Below are positions 55,046 through 63,904 of a stretch of DNA of 64,000 nt, one piece after another; position 1 is the first letter of the stretch; the number at the start of each line of letters is the position of its first letter. The DNA comes from Paenibacillus sp. JJ-100 (GTDB taxonomy: Bacteria; Bacillota; Bacilli; Paenibacillales; Paenibacillaceae): the NCBI RefSeq assembly GCF_948329825.1, contig NZ_CAOJCM010000001.1:682001-746000 (forward strand), written 5' to 3'. The notes under the pieces are model-generated. The model had not been told where the DNA came from. It did not search any database and was given only the letters and a program-made list of their open reading frames with translations. A program made the position numbers and the translations under genes.

Positions 55046-56587
55046 ATGGACATCTTTATTACGATCATTCTCGTTGTGGCCGCGCTCGTTATTGGGTTCG
55101 GAGTCGGATATTTTATTCGCAAATCTCTTGCAGAGGCTAAAATCTCAAGTGCGGAACAAGCTGCCGTACAAATCGTGGAGAACGCGAAGAAAGAGGCAGA
55201 GGCACTCAAGAAAGAAACGGTGCTGGAAGCAAAGGATGAAATTCATCGCATTCGCGCCGAAGCTGAAAAAGACACTCGTGAACGTCGGAACGAAATTCAA
55301 CGACAAGAGAGACGATTGTTGCAGAAAGAAGAGTCGCTGGATAAAAAATTGGAATCACTCGAACGTAAAGAAGAGCAAGTGGCGAACAAAGAGAAACGTA
55401 TTGATGAAACACAGCAGCAGATTGAAATGATCTACAAAAACCAGGTGACGGAGCTTGAAAGAATCTCCAATCTCACCATGGAGGACGCTCGCAGTATCAT
55501 ACTGTCCAACGTAGAACAGGAAGTCCGTCATGAAACGGCTCAGATGATCAAGGACATTGAACAGCAAGCGAAGGAAGAGGCGGACAAGAAGTCCCGTGAG
55601 ATTATCACACTCGCTATCCAGCGCTGTGCAGCTGATCATGTAGCGGAGACAACCGTATCCGTTGTAACGTTACCAAACGAAGAGATGAAGGGCCGGATTA
55701 TCGGTCGAGAAGGACGTAACATTCGTGCACTTGAAACCCTTACAGGGATTGATCTCATTATCGATGATACGCCAGAAGCTGTTATCCTGTCGGGCTTTGA
55801 CCCGATTCGTCGTGAAATTGCTCGCACTGCACTGGAGAAACTGGTGGCAGACGGTCGTATTCACCCAGCACGTATTGAAGAAATGGTTGAGAAATCCCGT
55901 AAAGAAGTGGACGAGCGTATCCGTGAGTACGGTGAGCAAGCTACCTTTGAAGTGGGCGTACATGGTCTGCACCCAGATCTCATTAAAATTCTGGGCCGCC
56001 TGAAGTTCCGTACAAGTTATGGTCAGAACGTCTTGAAGCATTCGATGGAAGTTGCATATTTGGCAGGACTAATGGCTGGAGAACTTGGGGAAGACGTAAC
56101 TTTAGCAAGACGTGCAGGTCTATTGCATGACATTGGTAAAGCGCTGGATCACGAAGTGGAAGGATCACACGTCGAAATTGGCGTGGAGCTAGCGAAGAAA
56201 TACAAAGAACACCCAGTAGTTATCAACAGTATCGCTTCTCATCACGGAGACTGTGAAGCAACATCAGTTATTGCGATGCTGGTTGGTGCAGCAGATGCGC
56301 TGTCCGCAGCACGTCCAGGTGCACGCCGTGAAACGCTGGAAACGTATATCAAACGACTGGAGAAACTGGAAGAAATTTCAGAATCTTTCGAAGGTGTCGA
56401 GAAATCGTATGCCATTCAAGCTGGACGTGAGGTACGTGTCATGGTACAGCCTGAGAAGATCGATGATGCTGAAGCCTTCCGTCTCGCACGTGACATCACG
56501 AAGATGATCGAGAATGAACTTGATTATCCAGGTCATATCAAAGTCACCGTGATCCGGGAAACCCGTGCAGTTGAATACGCAAAATAG
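55046..56587 (+). CDS. rny: Ribonuclease Y
   Basis: 513 residues. Membrane-anchored endoribonuclease that starts decay of many mRNAs. N-terminal membrane helix (about 3-23), long coiled coil (about 30-195), KH domain ([16 protein letters not shown] near 215), and HD domain with [10 protein letters not shown] and [12 protein letters not shown] near 335-375. The ATG at 55046 has SD GAGGAGG; a GTG 9 nt upstream sits on the SD. rny-ymdB-spoVS is the B. subtilis order. It probably works with PNPase, RNase J and the RicA-containing complex, all encoded here. Confidence 0.98.
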   Translation: MDIFITIILVVAALVIGFGVGYFIRKSLAEAKISSAEQAAVQIVENAKKEAEALKKETVLEAKDEIHRIRAEAEKDTRERRNEIQRQERRLLQKEESLDKKLESLERKEEQVANKEKRIDETQQQIEMIYKNQVTELERISNLTMEDARSIILSNVEQEVRHETAQMIKDIEQQAKEEADKKSREIITLAIQRCAADHVAETTVSVVTLPNEEMKGRIIGREGRNIRALETLTGIDLIIDDTPEAVILSGFDPIRREIARTALEKLVADGRIHPARIEEMVEKSRKEVDERIREYGEQATFEVGVHGLHPDLIKILGRLKFRTSYGQNVLKHSMEVAYLAGLMAGELGEDVTLARRAGLLHDIGKALDHEVEGSHVEIGVELAKKYKEHPVVINSIASHHGDCEATSVIAMLVGAADALSAARPGARRETLETYIKRLEKLEEISESFEGVEKSYAIQAGREVRVMVQPEKIDDAEAFRLARDITKMIENELDYPGHIKVTVIRETRAVEYAK

Positions 56588-56594
56588 AGAATTA

Positions 56595-56629
56595 AGGAAA
56601 AGTGGCCGCTTCAGTGGGCCACTTTTCCT
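56595..56629 (+). terminator. Hairpin after rny
   Basis: AGGAAAAGTGGCC (56595-56607) pairs over 13 bp with GGCCACTTTTCCT (56617-56629). The T run is in the right arm, so termination may be weak and ymdB read-through likely. Confidence 0.6.
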
Positions 56630-56670
56630 GTTGATGAGCCATGCAGCAGCAATTGAGGAGGCAACAAATC

Positions 56671-57465
56671 ATGAAAGTTTTATTTATTGGGGATATCGTT
56701 GGCAATGTAGGGCGTAAAGCGCTAAAAGAAAATTTACCCTACCTGAAATCGAAGTATAAACCACATGTCATTATCGTAAATGGTGAGAATGCAGCAGCAG
56801 GACGCGGCATTACAGGAGCTATTGCTAATGAATTTTTTAACTGGGGTGTCCATGGTATTACACTGGGCAACCATACTTGGGACAATAAGGATATTTTTGA
56901 CTTTATAGATGATGAACCACGCATGATCAGACCTGCTAACTTTCCCCCAGGTACGCCTGGGCGCGGATATACGGTCGTTAAGGGAGAAGGCAAGGAGCTC
57001 GCTATCGTCAATCTGCAGGGGAGAACGTTCTTACCTGCTATTGATTGTCCTTTTCGTGTTGCGGATGAGATTGTGGACGAGCTGCGTAGAGATCATAAAT
57101 GCATTTTGGTCGATATGCATGCAGAAGCAACATCCGAGAAGATTGCTATGGGCTGGCATCTGGATGGGCGCGCATCCTTTGTAGTAGGTACACATACCCA
57201 TGTGCAGAGCAATGACGAACGCATTTTGCCTGGAGGTACGGCGTATTTGACCGATGCAGGCATGGTTGGTCCGCGTGACGGCATTCTTGGCATGGAGCGT
57301 GAAGCGGTACTGCGTAAATTTTATACCCAGCTTCCCGTACGCTTTGTCGTAGACGACGGCAAATGGCATTTTCATGGCGCAATCGTGGACATTGACGAAT
57401 CAACCGGAGCGGCAACGCGAATTGAAAAGATTCGTTTGATGGAAGACGAGTGGCGTATGGAATAA
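56671..57465 (+). CDS. ymdB: YmdB metallophosphoesterase (TIGR00282 family)
   Basis: 264 residues, same length as B. subtilis YmdB, a phosphodiesterase acting on 2',3'-cyclic nucleotides that influences motility versus biofilm fate and RNase Y activity. Metal-binding motifs: FIGDIVGNVGRKAL, IVNGENAAAGRG, LGNHTWDNKDI, and VGTHTHVQSNDERIL. The ATG at 56671 has SD TTGAGGAGG; the upstream in-frame ATG at 56641 lacks one. Confidence 0.95.
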   Translation: MKVLFIGDIVGNVGRKALKENLPYLKSKYKPHVIIVNGENAAAGRGITGAIANEFFNWGVHGITLGNHTWDNKDIFDFIDDEPRMIRPANFPPGTPGRGYTVVKGEGKELAIVNLQGRTFLPAIDCPFRVADEIVDELRRDHKCILVDMHAEATSEKIAMGWHLDGRASFVVGTHTHVQSNDERILPGGTAYLTDAGMVGPRDGILGMEREAVLRKFYTQLPVRFVVDDGKWHFHGAIVDIDESTGAATRIEKIRLMEDEWRME

Positions 57466-57503
57466 AGGGCATTGTCCCTTTTTCGCTGAAACGCTACTAA
57501 AAA

Positions 57504-57532
57504 GAAGGAATTTTTTCGCCTCCCGCGAATAA
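57504..57532 (+). promoter_or_regulatory. Sigma-H-like promoter of spoVS
   Basis: GAAGGAATT (57504-57512), then 11 nt, then a GAAT-centred -10 (GAATAA, 57527-57532). This matches the sigma-H consensus (RNAGGAWWW-N11/12-RNNGAATWW) except for one R. Sigma-H control of spoVS is known in B. subtilis. Confidence 0.6.
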
Positions 57533-57582
57533 CATCTAGTAAGTGGAAACAAACTTTCAACATTCCCAGGGAGGTACTTACC

Positions 57583-57843
57583 ATGGATGTATTAAAAGTT
57601 TCAGCAAAGTCCAACCCTAACTCTGTAGCCGGCGCTCTTGCAGGAGTTCTTCGTGAACGTGGAAATGCTGAACTGCAGGCAATTGGAGCGGGAGCACTGA
57701 ACCAAGCCATTAAAGCGGTAGCGATTGCCCGGGGATTTGTAGCACCAAGTGGAGTTGACCTGATTTGTATTCCAGCTTTTACAGACATTGTGATTGACGG
57801 TGAGGACCGAACGGCCATCAAGCTGATTGTGGAGCCCAGATAA
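57583..57843 (+). CDS. spoVS: Stage V sporulation protein S
   Basis: 86 residues, the exact size of the highly conserved Alba-like SpoVS. The sequence is diagnostic: VLKVSAKSNPNSVAGALAGV, GAGALNQAIKAVAIARGFV. It may bind nucleic acid; in B. subtilis loss blocks coat and cortex development. ATG with SD GGGAGGTA. Expression is predicted early in sporulation from the sigma-H-like promoter. Confidence 0.97.
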   Translation: MDVLKVSAKSNPNSVAGALAGVLRERGNAELQAIGAGALNQAIKAVAIARGFVAPSGVDLICIPAFTDIVIDGEDRTAIKLIVEPR

Positions 57844-57868
57844 TACATGAATTGAGCGTATGCATGAG

Positions 57869-57900
57869 CCTGTTTACGATTGGAGTAGACAGGTTTTTTT
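57869..57900 (+). terminator. Terminator after spoVS
   Basis: CCTGTTTAC (57869-57877) pairs with GTAGACAGG (57885-57893, one G-T), followed by a seven-T run. Confidence 0.88.
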
Positions 57901-57962
57901 GCGTTATTTTTAGAAATTCCACAAGAGGATTGGGTAATAAATAGATAGTAGGAGGAAGAGAG

Positions 57963-58949
57963 ATGTCGAGAACAGAGTGGCCGATTGCTGATTTTCATTG
58001 TGATGCATTAAGTAAAATGTTAATGAAACCTGAGCTGCTATTTGAGGAGGCTTCCGAGCTGGATGTGAATTTGCGACGCATGAGAGAAGGCGGTGTAGAT
58101 TTACAAGCGTTTGCGATTTATCTGCCGGAAGTGCTGGGTCGAGGCAAGTTTGAACACGTCATGGGGCAACTGGAACTGTATCGTAAAAACGTAGAGTGCA
58201 GCTCAGAGCGCCCCAATGGGGTTAAGACGCTACTATGGCGTGAACAGGCAGTTCAGATGCAGACCGGGCCGAAGAGCTCTCCGTGGGGGCTAATTACGCT
58301 CGAGGGCGTCGATGGACTGGAAGGAAACCTTTTTTATCTGGAATTATGTTTTCAGATGGGAGTACGCATCGTGGGTTTAACGTGGAATCATGCGAACTGG
58401 GCCGCTGATGGGATTATGGAAAAACGCGGAGCTGGATTAACGGAAAAAGGCAAGGAACTGGTACATCTCTGCAATCGCATCGGAATGCTGTTAGATGTAT
58501 CCCATTTATCAGAAAAAGGTTTTTGGGAACTGGCCGATCTCAGCGAGCGTCCTTTCATAGCTTCTCATTCAAACAGTTACAGTGTATGTCCACATGTACG
58601 TAATTTGAAGGATGATCAGATTCAGGCTATTGTGGCCAGAGAAGGACGTATTGGTTTGACATTCGTACCTTGGTTTGTGAAGGGTGAGGGTGAAGTACAG
58701 ATAGAGGATTTGTTGCCTCATATTGAGCAGATTTGTTCGCTTGGCGGTGCGCATCATCTGATGATGGGGTCCGATTTTGACGGCATTTCTACAAAAATTA
58801 AAGGGTTGGAACATACGGGATGTTATCCCAAGCTGACCGAGATTTTGTTAAAATACTATGATGAATCGCTGGTATATGGCTGGCTGTGGGGGAATGCAAT
58901 GCGTTATCTGGGGGAACACTTACCAGAAGGAAAACAGGTGATAATTTGA
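57963..58949 (+). CDS. Membrane dipeptidase (peptidase M19)
   Basis: 328 residues. Zinc dipeptidase of the renal-dipeptidase family, which splits small (often D-amino-acid-containing) dipeptides. Metal ligands are visible: DFHCDAL (HxD), bridging Glu in TLEGVDGLEG, His in DVSHLSEKGFW, His in IASHSNSY, and Asp in GSDFDG. There is no signal peptide, so it is cytoplasmic despite the family name. ATG with SD AGGAGGAAG. A single-gene unit between spoVS and pduL; a role in cell-wall or spore peptide recycling is a guess. Confidence 0.92.
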   Translation: MSRTEWPIADFHCDALSKMLMKPELLFEEASELDVNLRRMREGGVDLQAFAIYLPEVLGRGKFEHVMGQLELYRKNVECSSERPNGVKTLLWREQAVQMQTGPKSSPWGLITLEGVDGLEGNLFYLELCFQMGVRIVGLTWNHANWAADGIMEKRGAGLTEKGKELVHLCNRIGMLLDVSHLSEKGFWELADLSERPFIASHSNSYSVCPHVRNLKDDQIQAIVAREGRIGLTFVPWFVKGEGEVQIEDLLPHIEQICSLGGAHHLMMGSDFDGISTKIKGLEHTGCYPKLTEILLKYYDESLVYGWLWGNAMRYLGEHLPEGKQVII

Positions 58950-59072
58950 ATCCATTCAATCCATGAGGATGGCGTGGATAATGGAATATATCTCACTTTT
59001 TGCAAGAAGTGTTCCTTGAAATGGAAATAAAATTGTTAAAATAAGTGAATTTCATGAATTTTCAATGGTTCG

Positions 59073-59102
59073 TTTTCATTTTGCAAAGAAAAGGAGTATA
59101 AT
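59073..59102 (+). promoter_or_regulatory. Candidate promoter of pduL
   Basis: Perfect TATAAT (59097-59102); TTTTCA (59073-59078) as a weak -35 at 18-nt spacing. It leaves a leader of about 55 nt. Confidence 0.5.
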
Positions 59103-59162
59103 ACCACTTGGATTGTTAAGAGCCTGTCTACAGGCCGTAGATAAACAAGGAGTGAATTTACG

Positions 59163-59735
59163 ATGAGTAAAACAGTACCTGTGGGCGTGTCCGCCCGTCA
59201 CATTCATGTATCCCAAGAGCACGTTGATATTTTGTTCGGTAAAGGTTACGAATTAACTGAATTTAAACCACTGTCCCAGCCGGGACAATATGCTGCGAAC
59301 GAGACTGTAGCAGTGATCGGTTCCAAAGGACAGTTCGATAAAGTACGTATCCTCGGGCCTGTTCGTCCGGAAACACAACTGGAAATCTCCATGACGGATT
59401 CTTTTGCTATCGGTGTAAAAGCACCTGTACGTGAGTCCGGTAGTATCGAAGGAACCCCAGGGATTACTATTAAAGGCCCAGCTGGTGAAGTGACAATCGA
59501 CAAAGGTGTCATTGTTGCAGCACGTCATATTCATTTTCACACATCCGATGCAGCAAAATGGGGCATTGAAGACAAACAAATGTTGAAAGTACGTTTGGGC
59601 GGAGAGCGTGGTCTAGTTTTGGAAAATGTACTGGCACGTGTATCGGATTCCTTCGCACTGGATATGCATATTGATACAGATGAAGCGAATGCTGCAGGCG
59701 CTCGTAATGGCGACACAGCTGAAATCATCGACTAA
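59163..59735 (+). CDS. pduL: Phosphate propanoyltransferase PduL
   Basis: 190 residues. Interconverts acyl-CoA (acetyl- or propionyl-) and acyl phosphate. The two PduL zinc motifs are SARHIHVSQEHVDILFG at the N-terminus and AARHIHFHTSDAAKWG in the second barrel. It is a lone gene with no microcompartment shell genes and no encapsulation peptide visible, so it is probably a housekeeping phosphotransacetylase feeding an acetate kinase encoded elsewhere. ATG with SD AAGGAGTG. Confidence 0.95.
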   Translation: MSKTVPVGVSARHIHVSQEHVDILFGKGYELTEFKPLSQPGQYAANETVAVIGSKGQFDKVRILGPVRPETQLEISMTDSFAIGVKAPVRESGSIEGTPGITIKGPAGEVTIDKGVIVAARHIHFHTSDAAKWGIEDKQMLKVRLGGERGLVLENVLARVSDSFALDMHIDTDEANAAGARNGDTAEIID

Positions 59736-59799
59736 AAAGTTCTAAGCGATCTTTGGCTACAGCGGTTGCTGTACGAAGAACGTATTTGAATTGGTAAAC

Positions 59800-59861
59800 A
59801 CCTGAGTAAACTGACGGCGGAAGTTCTTTCGAACTGTGCATCAGCGTGCTCAGGTTTTTTT
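59800..59861 (+). terminator. Long terminator after pduL
   Basis: ACCTGAG (59800-59806) pairs with CTCAGGT (59849-59855); inner CTGA/TCAG and AGTTC/GAACT stems; then a seven-T run. Confidence 0.88.
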
Positions 59862-60045
59862 ATTTAGGGTTGAAGATGCGATCGGAGTCACTCGAAAGTG
59901 GCATCGTTTGCTTGTGGAACTACAGCCCAATACATGTTATAATTTGATGTAATGCTCTTTTGAAACATGAGGAACGAAATGAACACATTTAGGCATGAAA
60001 CAGATGTTTTTTATGAATAGAGGCTGTAAGGAGTGACCGAAGAAA
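59862..60045 (+). promoter_or_regulatory. Promoter region of miaB
   Basis: Extended -10 TGTTATAAT (59935-59943) with perfect TATAAT but a poorly spaced -35 (TTGTGG, 59912-59917, 20 nt). A CACT-CGAA-AGTG hairpin at about 59889-59900 lies upstream. There is no ORF in this stretch. The miaB SD AAGGAGTGA is at 60028-60036. Confidence 0.45.
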
Positions 60046-61602
60046 ATGGTTAAAGATTTAAAAAAGGATTACTCCCAATATTTTGATTTCTCCGATGCTA
60101 AAATAATTTCACAAGATGAATTCAGCAAGAAAATAAGAATTCGTGGACGTGAAATTAATATTAAAGCGGAACCGAACCAACGCCAGGAGAAACAACGGGG
60201 CAAGGAAGATATTCAAGTTCTATATGATACTGCTGTTCCCGAGGAACTGAAAACGATCGGGAAAGGCAAACGTTATATCGTATATACGTATGGATGTCAG
60301 ATGAATGAGCATGATACCGAAACGATTAAAGGTCTGCTGGAGACGATGGGGTATGAGGCTACTGAAGATCGCAAAGCTGCGGATATCATCTTGCTCAATA
60401 CTTGTGCGATTCGTGAAAATGCGGAAGATAAAGTGTTTGGTGAGTTAGGTCATCTAAAAGCGTTAAAGCTGGAAAATCCGGGATTATTGCTTGGCGTATG
60501 TGGTTGTATGTCTCAAGAAGAGGTGGTTGTTAACCGGATCATGCAGAAGCATGGTTTTGTTGACATGATCTTTGGTACCCACAATATACACCGTCTGCCA
60601 CACCTGATTCAGGAAGCACTCTTCAGCAAAGAGATGGTTGTTGAGGTATGGTCCAAGGAAGGCGATATCATTGAGAACCTGCCGAAGAAACGTGAAGGCA
60701 TGCGTGGTTGGGTGAACATTATGTACGGCTGTGACAAATTCTGTACATACTGCATTGTACCGTTTACCCGAGGCAAGGAGCGCAGTCGCCGTCCAGAAGA
60801 TGTTATTGCAGAAGTAAGGGAACTGGCTCGGCAAGGATTCAAAGAAATTACACTGCTGGGTCAAAATGTGAATGCGTACGGCAAGGACTTCACCGATTTG
60901 AAGTATAGCTTTGGTGATTTGATGGATGACATTCGCAAGATCGATATACCGCGCGTACGCTTCACAACAAGTCATCCGCGCGACTTCGATGATCATCTGA
61001 TCGAAGTGCTTGCAAAAGGCGGAAATCTCGTCGAACACATTCACTTGCCAGTGCAATCGGGCAGCACGGAAGTGCTCAAACGGATGAGCCGCAAGTATAC
61101 GCGGGAACATTATTTGAATCTGGCGGCCAAGATCAAAGCTGCTATACCGGACGTTGTTCTGACAACAGATTTCATTGTGGGATTCCCTGGTGAAACGGAC
61201 GAGCAGTTTGAGGATACACTTTCGCTGGTTCGCGAAGTCGGTTATGATTTTGCTTATACGTATATCTATTCTCCGCGTGAAGGTACGCCAGCAGCGGTGA
61301 TGGAAGATAACGTGCCGATGGAAGTGAAAAAGGAACGCTTGAAACGTCTGAATGAAACGATCAACGAGTACAGTCACCGCAGTAACGAGAAGCAGCGCGG
61401 CAAAATTGTTGAAGTGCTTGTTGAAGGCGAGAGCAAACGGAATTCCAACGTTCTGGCTGGACGTACACGCAGCAACAAGCTGGTGCATTTCGAAGGGTCT
61501 AAGGAACTGATCGGTACGTTTGTGCAGGTGGAAATTACAGATCCGATGACGTTTTATATTCGTGGGAACTTGCTCTCGGAGCCTGTAGCTGCGAATCAGT
61601 AA
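60046..61602 (+). CDS. miaB: tRNA-2-methylthio-N6-dimethylallyladenosine synthase
   Basis: 518 residues. Radical-SAM methylthiotransferase modifying A37 of tRNAs read by UNN codons. An N-terminal extension (about 70 residues) is typical of Bacillales. Auxiliary cluster cysteines: [31 protein letters not shown]; radical-SAM motif CDKFCTYC; C-terminal TRAM domain ([11 protein letters not shown]). In B. subtilis miaB precedes ricA (ymcA), and the Ric proteins have been linked to maturation of Fe-S tRNA-modifying enzymes. ATG with SD AAGGAG. Confidence 0.97.
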   Translation: MVKDLKKDYSQYFDFSDAKIISQDEFSKKIRIRGREINIKAEPNQRQEKQRGKEDIQVLYDTAVPEELKTIGKGKRYIVYTYGCQMNEHDTETIKGLLETMGYEATEDRKAADIILLNTCAIRENAEDKVFGELGHLKALKLENPGLLLGVCGCMSQEEVVVNRIMQKHGFVDMIFGTHNIHRLPHLIQEALFSKEMVVEVWSKEGDIIENLPKKREGMRGWVNIMYGCDKFCTYCIVPFTRGKERSRRPEDVIAEVRELARQGFKEITLLGQNVNAYGKDFTDLKYSFGDLMDDIRKIDIPRVRFTTSHPRDFDDHLIEVLAKGGNLVEHIHLPVQSGSTEVLKRMSRKYTREHYLNLAAKIKAAIPDVVLTTDFIVGFPGETDEQFEDTLSLVREVGYDFAYTYIYSPREGTPAAVMEDNVPMEVKKERLKRLNETINEYSHRSNEKQRGKIVEVLVEGESKRNSNVLAGRTRSNKLVHFEGSKELIGTFVQVEITDPMTFYIRGNLLSEPVAANQ

Positions 61603-61680
61603 AATTTCACGGTTTGAATACCAACATCTCTTAATTAAAATGAATATTTTTTTGTACTTAGGTCAGGGGTGCGATAATAC

Positions 61681-61814
61681 GTAGCGGAGGGGACGGAATC
61701 GATTCTGTAGAAACGAAGTGCTCGCCTTTATCGCCGGATTTTCCCTTTTAGAAAAGGCTCAAAAAAATCTGGAGATAACAGCGATCGAAAGAACGATCCG
61801 TACCCGAAGCGTCC
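61681..61814 (+). ncRNA. Structured intergenic element (possible dispersed repeat or ncRNA)
   Basis: It lies in the 289-nt miaB-ricA gap. The main helix TTATCGCCGGATTTT (61728-61742)/AAAATCTGGAGATAA (61764-61778) has 13 Watson-Crick pairs, one G-T and one mismatch, capped by CCTTT-TAGA-AAAGG (61744-61757). An outer helix GGGACGGA (61690-61697) pairs with TCCGT and CCC (61797-61805, one bulge). GAATCGATTC (61696-61705) and GATCG/CGATC (61783-61798) are alternative stems. No coding potential and no T tract. I have a recollection of similar elements scattered between genes of Paenibacillus, not verifiable here. Confidence 0.5.
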
Positions 61815-61891
61815 ATCTAAGCACTACCCTTTGACCTTAGTGCAATCCCAATATTCATCTTATATCATCTCATACGAATGGAGCGATCACA

Positions 61892-62341
61892 GTGGCGCAG
61901 GAAGAAGTGCAGTACAACCATTATGGAATGCCAACCTACGATACGCGCAATCTGATCATACGCGACGACATTATGGGAAAGGCCAAAGAACTGGCGGATA
62001 TGCTCGGAACGAGCGAAGAAGTGAAACAATTTCAACAAGCAGAAGCTAAAATTCGAGATCATGAGCGCATTCAGCAATTGATTGCAACGATCAAGAAGAA
62101 ACAGAAGGAGATTGTTGCTTTCGAAAGCTTTAACAACAGCGCAATGGTCAGCAAAATCGAACAGGAAATTGATGATTTGCAAAATGAACTGGACAGCATT
62201 CCGCTGGTGACGGAGTTCCAACAGAGTCAGAGTGACATTAATTATCTGCTTCAACTGGTTATCTCGGTCATTCGAGATACGGTATCTGAAAAAGTCAATG
62301 TCGAGGCTGGAACGGATTCACCTCCGAGCAGCTGCGGCTAA
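61892..62341 (+). CDS. ricA: RicA (YmcA), YlbF/YmcA family
   Basis: 149 residues, mostly helical. Family pattern: LIIRDDIMGKAKELADMLGTSEEVKQF, QQLIATIKKKQKEIVAF, and a C-terminal Cys (SSCG). In B. subtilis RicA with RicF and RicT binds Fe-S clusters and guides RNase Y-dependent mRNA maturation, competence, sporulation and biofilm formation. GTG start at 61892 with SD TGGAG (61879-61883). The usual downstream neighbour cotE is absent. Together with rny and ymdB in the window, this is a cluster of RNA-processing functions. Confidence 0.9.
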   Translation: MAQEEVQYNHYGMPTYDTRNLIIRDDIMGKAKELADMLGTSEEVKQFQQAEAKIRDHERIQQLIATIKKKQKEIVAFESFNNSAMVSKIEQEIDDLQNELDSIPLVTEFQQSQSDINYLLQLVISVIRDTVSEKVNVEAGTDSPPSSCG

Positions 62342-62349
62342 ATCAACGG

Positions 62350-62379
62350 AAGGGTGTGGACGTAGTCCGCGCCTTTTTT
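62350..62379 (+). terminator. Terminator after ricA
   Basis: AAGGGTGTGGAC (62350-62361), loop GTA, GTCCGCGCCTT (62365-62375) with one bulge and two G-T pairs, then TTTTTT. Confidence 0.8.
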
Positions 62380-62409
62380 GACTTGATGAAAGACACACGA
62401 AATACGAGC

Positions 62410-62462
62410 GGAGCACGGTGATCGCCAGTATACATGGAAACCTTAGTTCATCGCCATGCTCC
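62410..62462 (+). other. Hairpin in the ricA-thioesterase spacer
   Basis: GGAGCACGGTGAT (62410-62422) pairs with ATCGCCATGCTCC (62450-62462), one mismatch and one G-T, with a 27-nt loop and no T tract. Purpose unknown; the rest of the spacer shows no gene (cotE is missing). Confidence 0.4.
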
Positions 62463-62605
62463 ACCATGTGGGGTTATTTGGCTTGGGGACGTTTGTTAGA
62501 CACGTGGGTATACAATAATAAGTGGAAACGATACTATTTTTAATAAACGATAATGACAGCTTAGAATGAGTTAGACAACATGTGGAATAGAAGGAGAAAT
62601 GAAAC

Positions 62606-63019
62606 ATGAGTATTTTGGACAAAATGGTGGAAGACGGAGATGGCCGGTTCTGGGGATTTCTCGGATGCCGTTATATTAAAGGAAGCAAACAAGAGGTCCA
62701 GATTGCACTGACAGCTGGAGAACATCATACTAATTCCATGGGGATCATTCATGGCGGTGTGCTAACCTCACTGATGGATCAGGCGATGGGTATGGTTGCG
62801 ACAGCCGCGATGGAGGTTGATAGTTGTGTTACAACCAATTTGAATGTGCATTTCCTAGCGCCGATGCGACAGGGTGAATTAATCGTTACGTCGACTGTGC
62901 TTCATCAAGCAGGACGAAGTATTACCACTCAATCCGAGGTGCGTGATGCATCAGGAACACTGGGATGCATGGCTACAGCTACATTTCGCGTGGCAAAAGC
63001 GAGAGCCTCAGGAAGGTAG
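62606..63019 (+). CDS. PaaI/YbgC-type hot-dog thioesterase
   Basis: 137 residues. Hot-dog fold acyl-CoA thioesterase of the PaaI group; characteristic NSMGIIHGGVLTSLMDQAMG with HGG motif, and the strand NLNVHFLAPMRQGELIV. Substrate unknown (aryl- or acyl-CoA). ATG with SD AAGGAG. A single gene between ricA and the Nudix gene. Confidence 0.9.
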   Translation: MSILDKMVEDGDGRFWGFLGCRYIKGSKQEVQIALTAGEHHTNSMGIIHGGVLTSLMDQAMGMVATAAMEVDSCVTTNLNVHFLAPMRQGELIVTSTVLHQAGRSITTQSEVRDASGTLGCMATATFRVAKARASGR

Positions 63020-63032
63020 ACCGAATCGAAGG

Positions 63033-63060
63033 TTGACAAAATTTTTTATTATGTCATAAT
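63033..63060 (+). promoter_or_regulatory. Promoter and palindrome before the Nudix gene
   Basis: Perfect TTGACA (63033-63038), 16-nt spacer, CATAAT (63055-63060). A 13-nt palindrome ATTATGTCATAAT (63048-63060) overlaps the -10 and could be an operator, for example for autoregulation by the winged-helix product. Confidence 0.6.
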
Positions 63061-63094
63061 GAAATTATCAAAATGAAATTAGTCGGTGGTGCCC

Positions 63095-63904
63095 ATGAGC
63101 GAAAATAATAAACACGTTAACACTGAACCAGTGAACGAAGAGCTGGAAGCACGTAATTATAGCTCCAAGAATTATCGTACCCCAGACGGAGTTCCTGCGG
63201 ATATCGTTATGTTCACCTTGACGAAGCGGGAACGTAAGACAGTAACAAAGACCCTCCCCATACGGGAGTTGAAGGTCATGCTAATTAAACGCAAGGGTTG
63301 GCCATTTGCAGGAAGATGGGCATTACCTGGCGGTTTTTGCCAAGAGAATGAATCCATATATGATGCAGCTAAGCGTGAACTGATGGAGGAGACAGGTGTA
63401 GACGGCGGACATCTGGAATATCTGAACGTATATAGTCAGCCAGGACGTGACCCGAGGGGATGGATCATTTCTCATGCATTCTTCGCGCTCGTAGAGGAAT
63501 GGATGCTGGAACATCGGCAGGCAGCTGATGATGCAGAGGAAGTGGGACTGTTTACCATTCAGGAAGCACTGGAAGAGTTAGAACTGGCCTTTGATCACAG
63601 AACGATCATTGAAGATGCGTACAGACGAATTCAACAGCAGATGTTAGAGACTACGATTGCCAGACAATTTCTACCCCTTGATTTCACGTTAAGTGAATTA
63701 TACCAGGTTATCCAGAGTGTTGTACCGGATTTTGAAGAACCTAATTTTATCCGGAAAATAACATCTACTCGCAGCCGTAAAGGGATCGTGGAAGAAGTGC
63801 GTGATGATGAGGGAAACTTAGTCAGCTCCAATCAATACTCCCAACGTCCCGCGCAGCTGTATCGGTTTACTGAGCTTGTACCGCGGCTATCCATCTATAC
63901 CTAA
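63095..63904 (+). CDS. Nudix hydrolase with C-terminal winged helix (NrtR-like)
   Basis: 269 residues. A perfect Nudix box GX5EX7REUXEEXGU lies in the stretch GGFCQENE...RELMEETGV (about residues 85-107). The C-terminal about 80 residues (FTLSELYQVIQSVVP..., RKGIVEEV, RPAQLYRF) resemble the DNA-binding winged helix of NrtR regulators, which sense ADP-ribose and repress NAD-synthesis genes. The Nudix box is intact, so it may be an active pyrophosphatase, a regulator, or both. I choose ATG 63095 (after GGTGGTG) over GTG 63086. No NAD genes are within the window. Confidence 0.85.
   Translation: MSENNKHVNTEPVNEELEARNYSSKNYRTPDGVPADIVMFTLTKRERKTVTKTLPIRELKVMLIKRKGWPFAGRWALPGGFCQENESIYDAAKRELMEETGVDGGHLEYLNVYSQPGRDPRGWIISHAFFALVEEWMLEHRQAADDAEEVGLFTIQEALEELELAFDHRTIIEDAYRRIQQQMLETTIARQFLPLDFTLSELYQVIQSVVPDFEEPNFIRKITSTRSRKGIVEEVRDDEGNLVSSNQYSQRPAQLYRFTELVPRLSIYT

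Noticed and set aside
59163..59735. Bacterial microcompartment suggested by pduL
   Set aside because: No shell protein or other pdu/eut gene occurs in the window.
60484..61488. A 334-codon frame on the - strand opposite miaB
   Set aside because: Antisense shadow; miaB is unmistakable on the + strand across the same bases.
61831..62049. A 72-codon frame overlapping the start of ricA
   Set aside because: Out of frame with ricA, no SD, and covered by the well-supported ricA gene.
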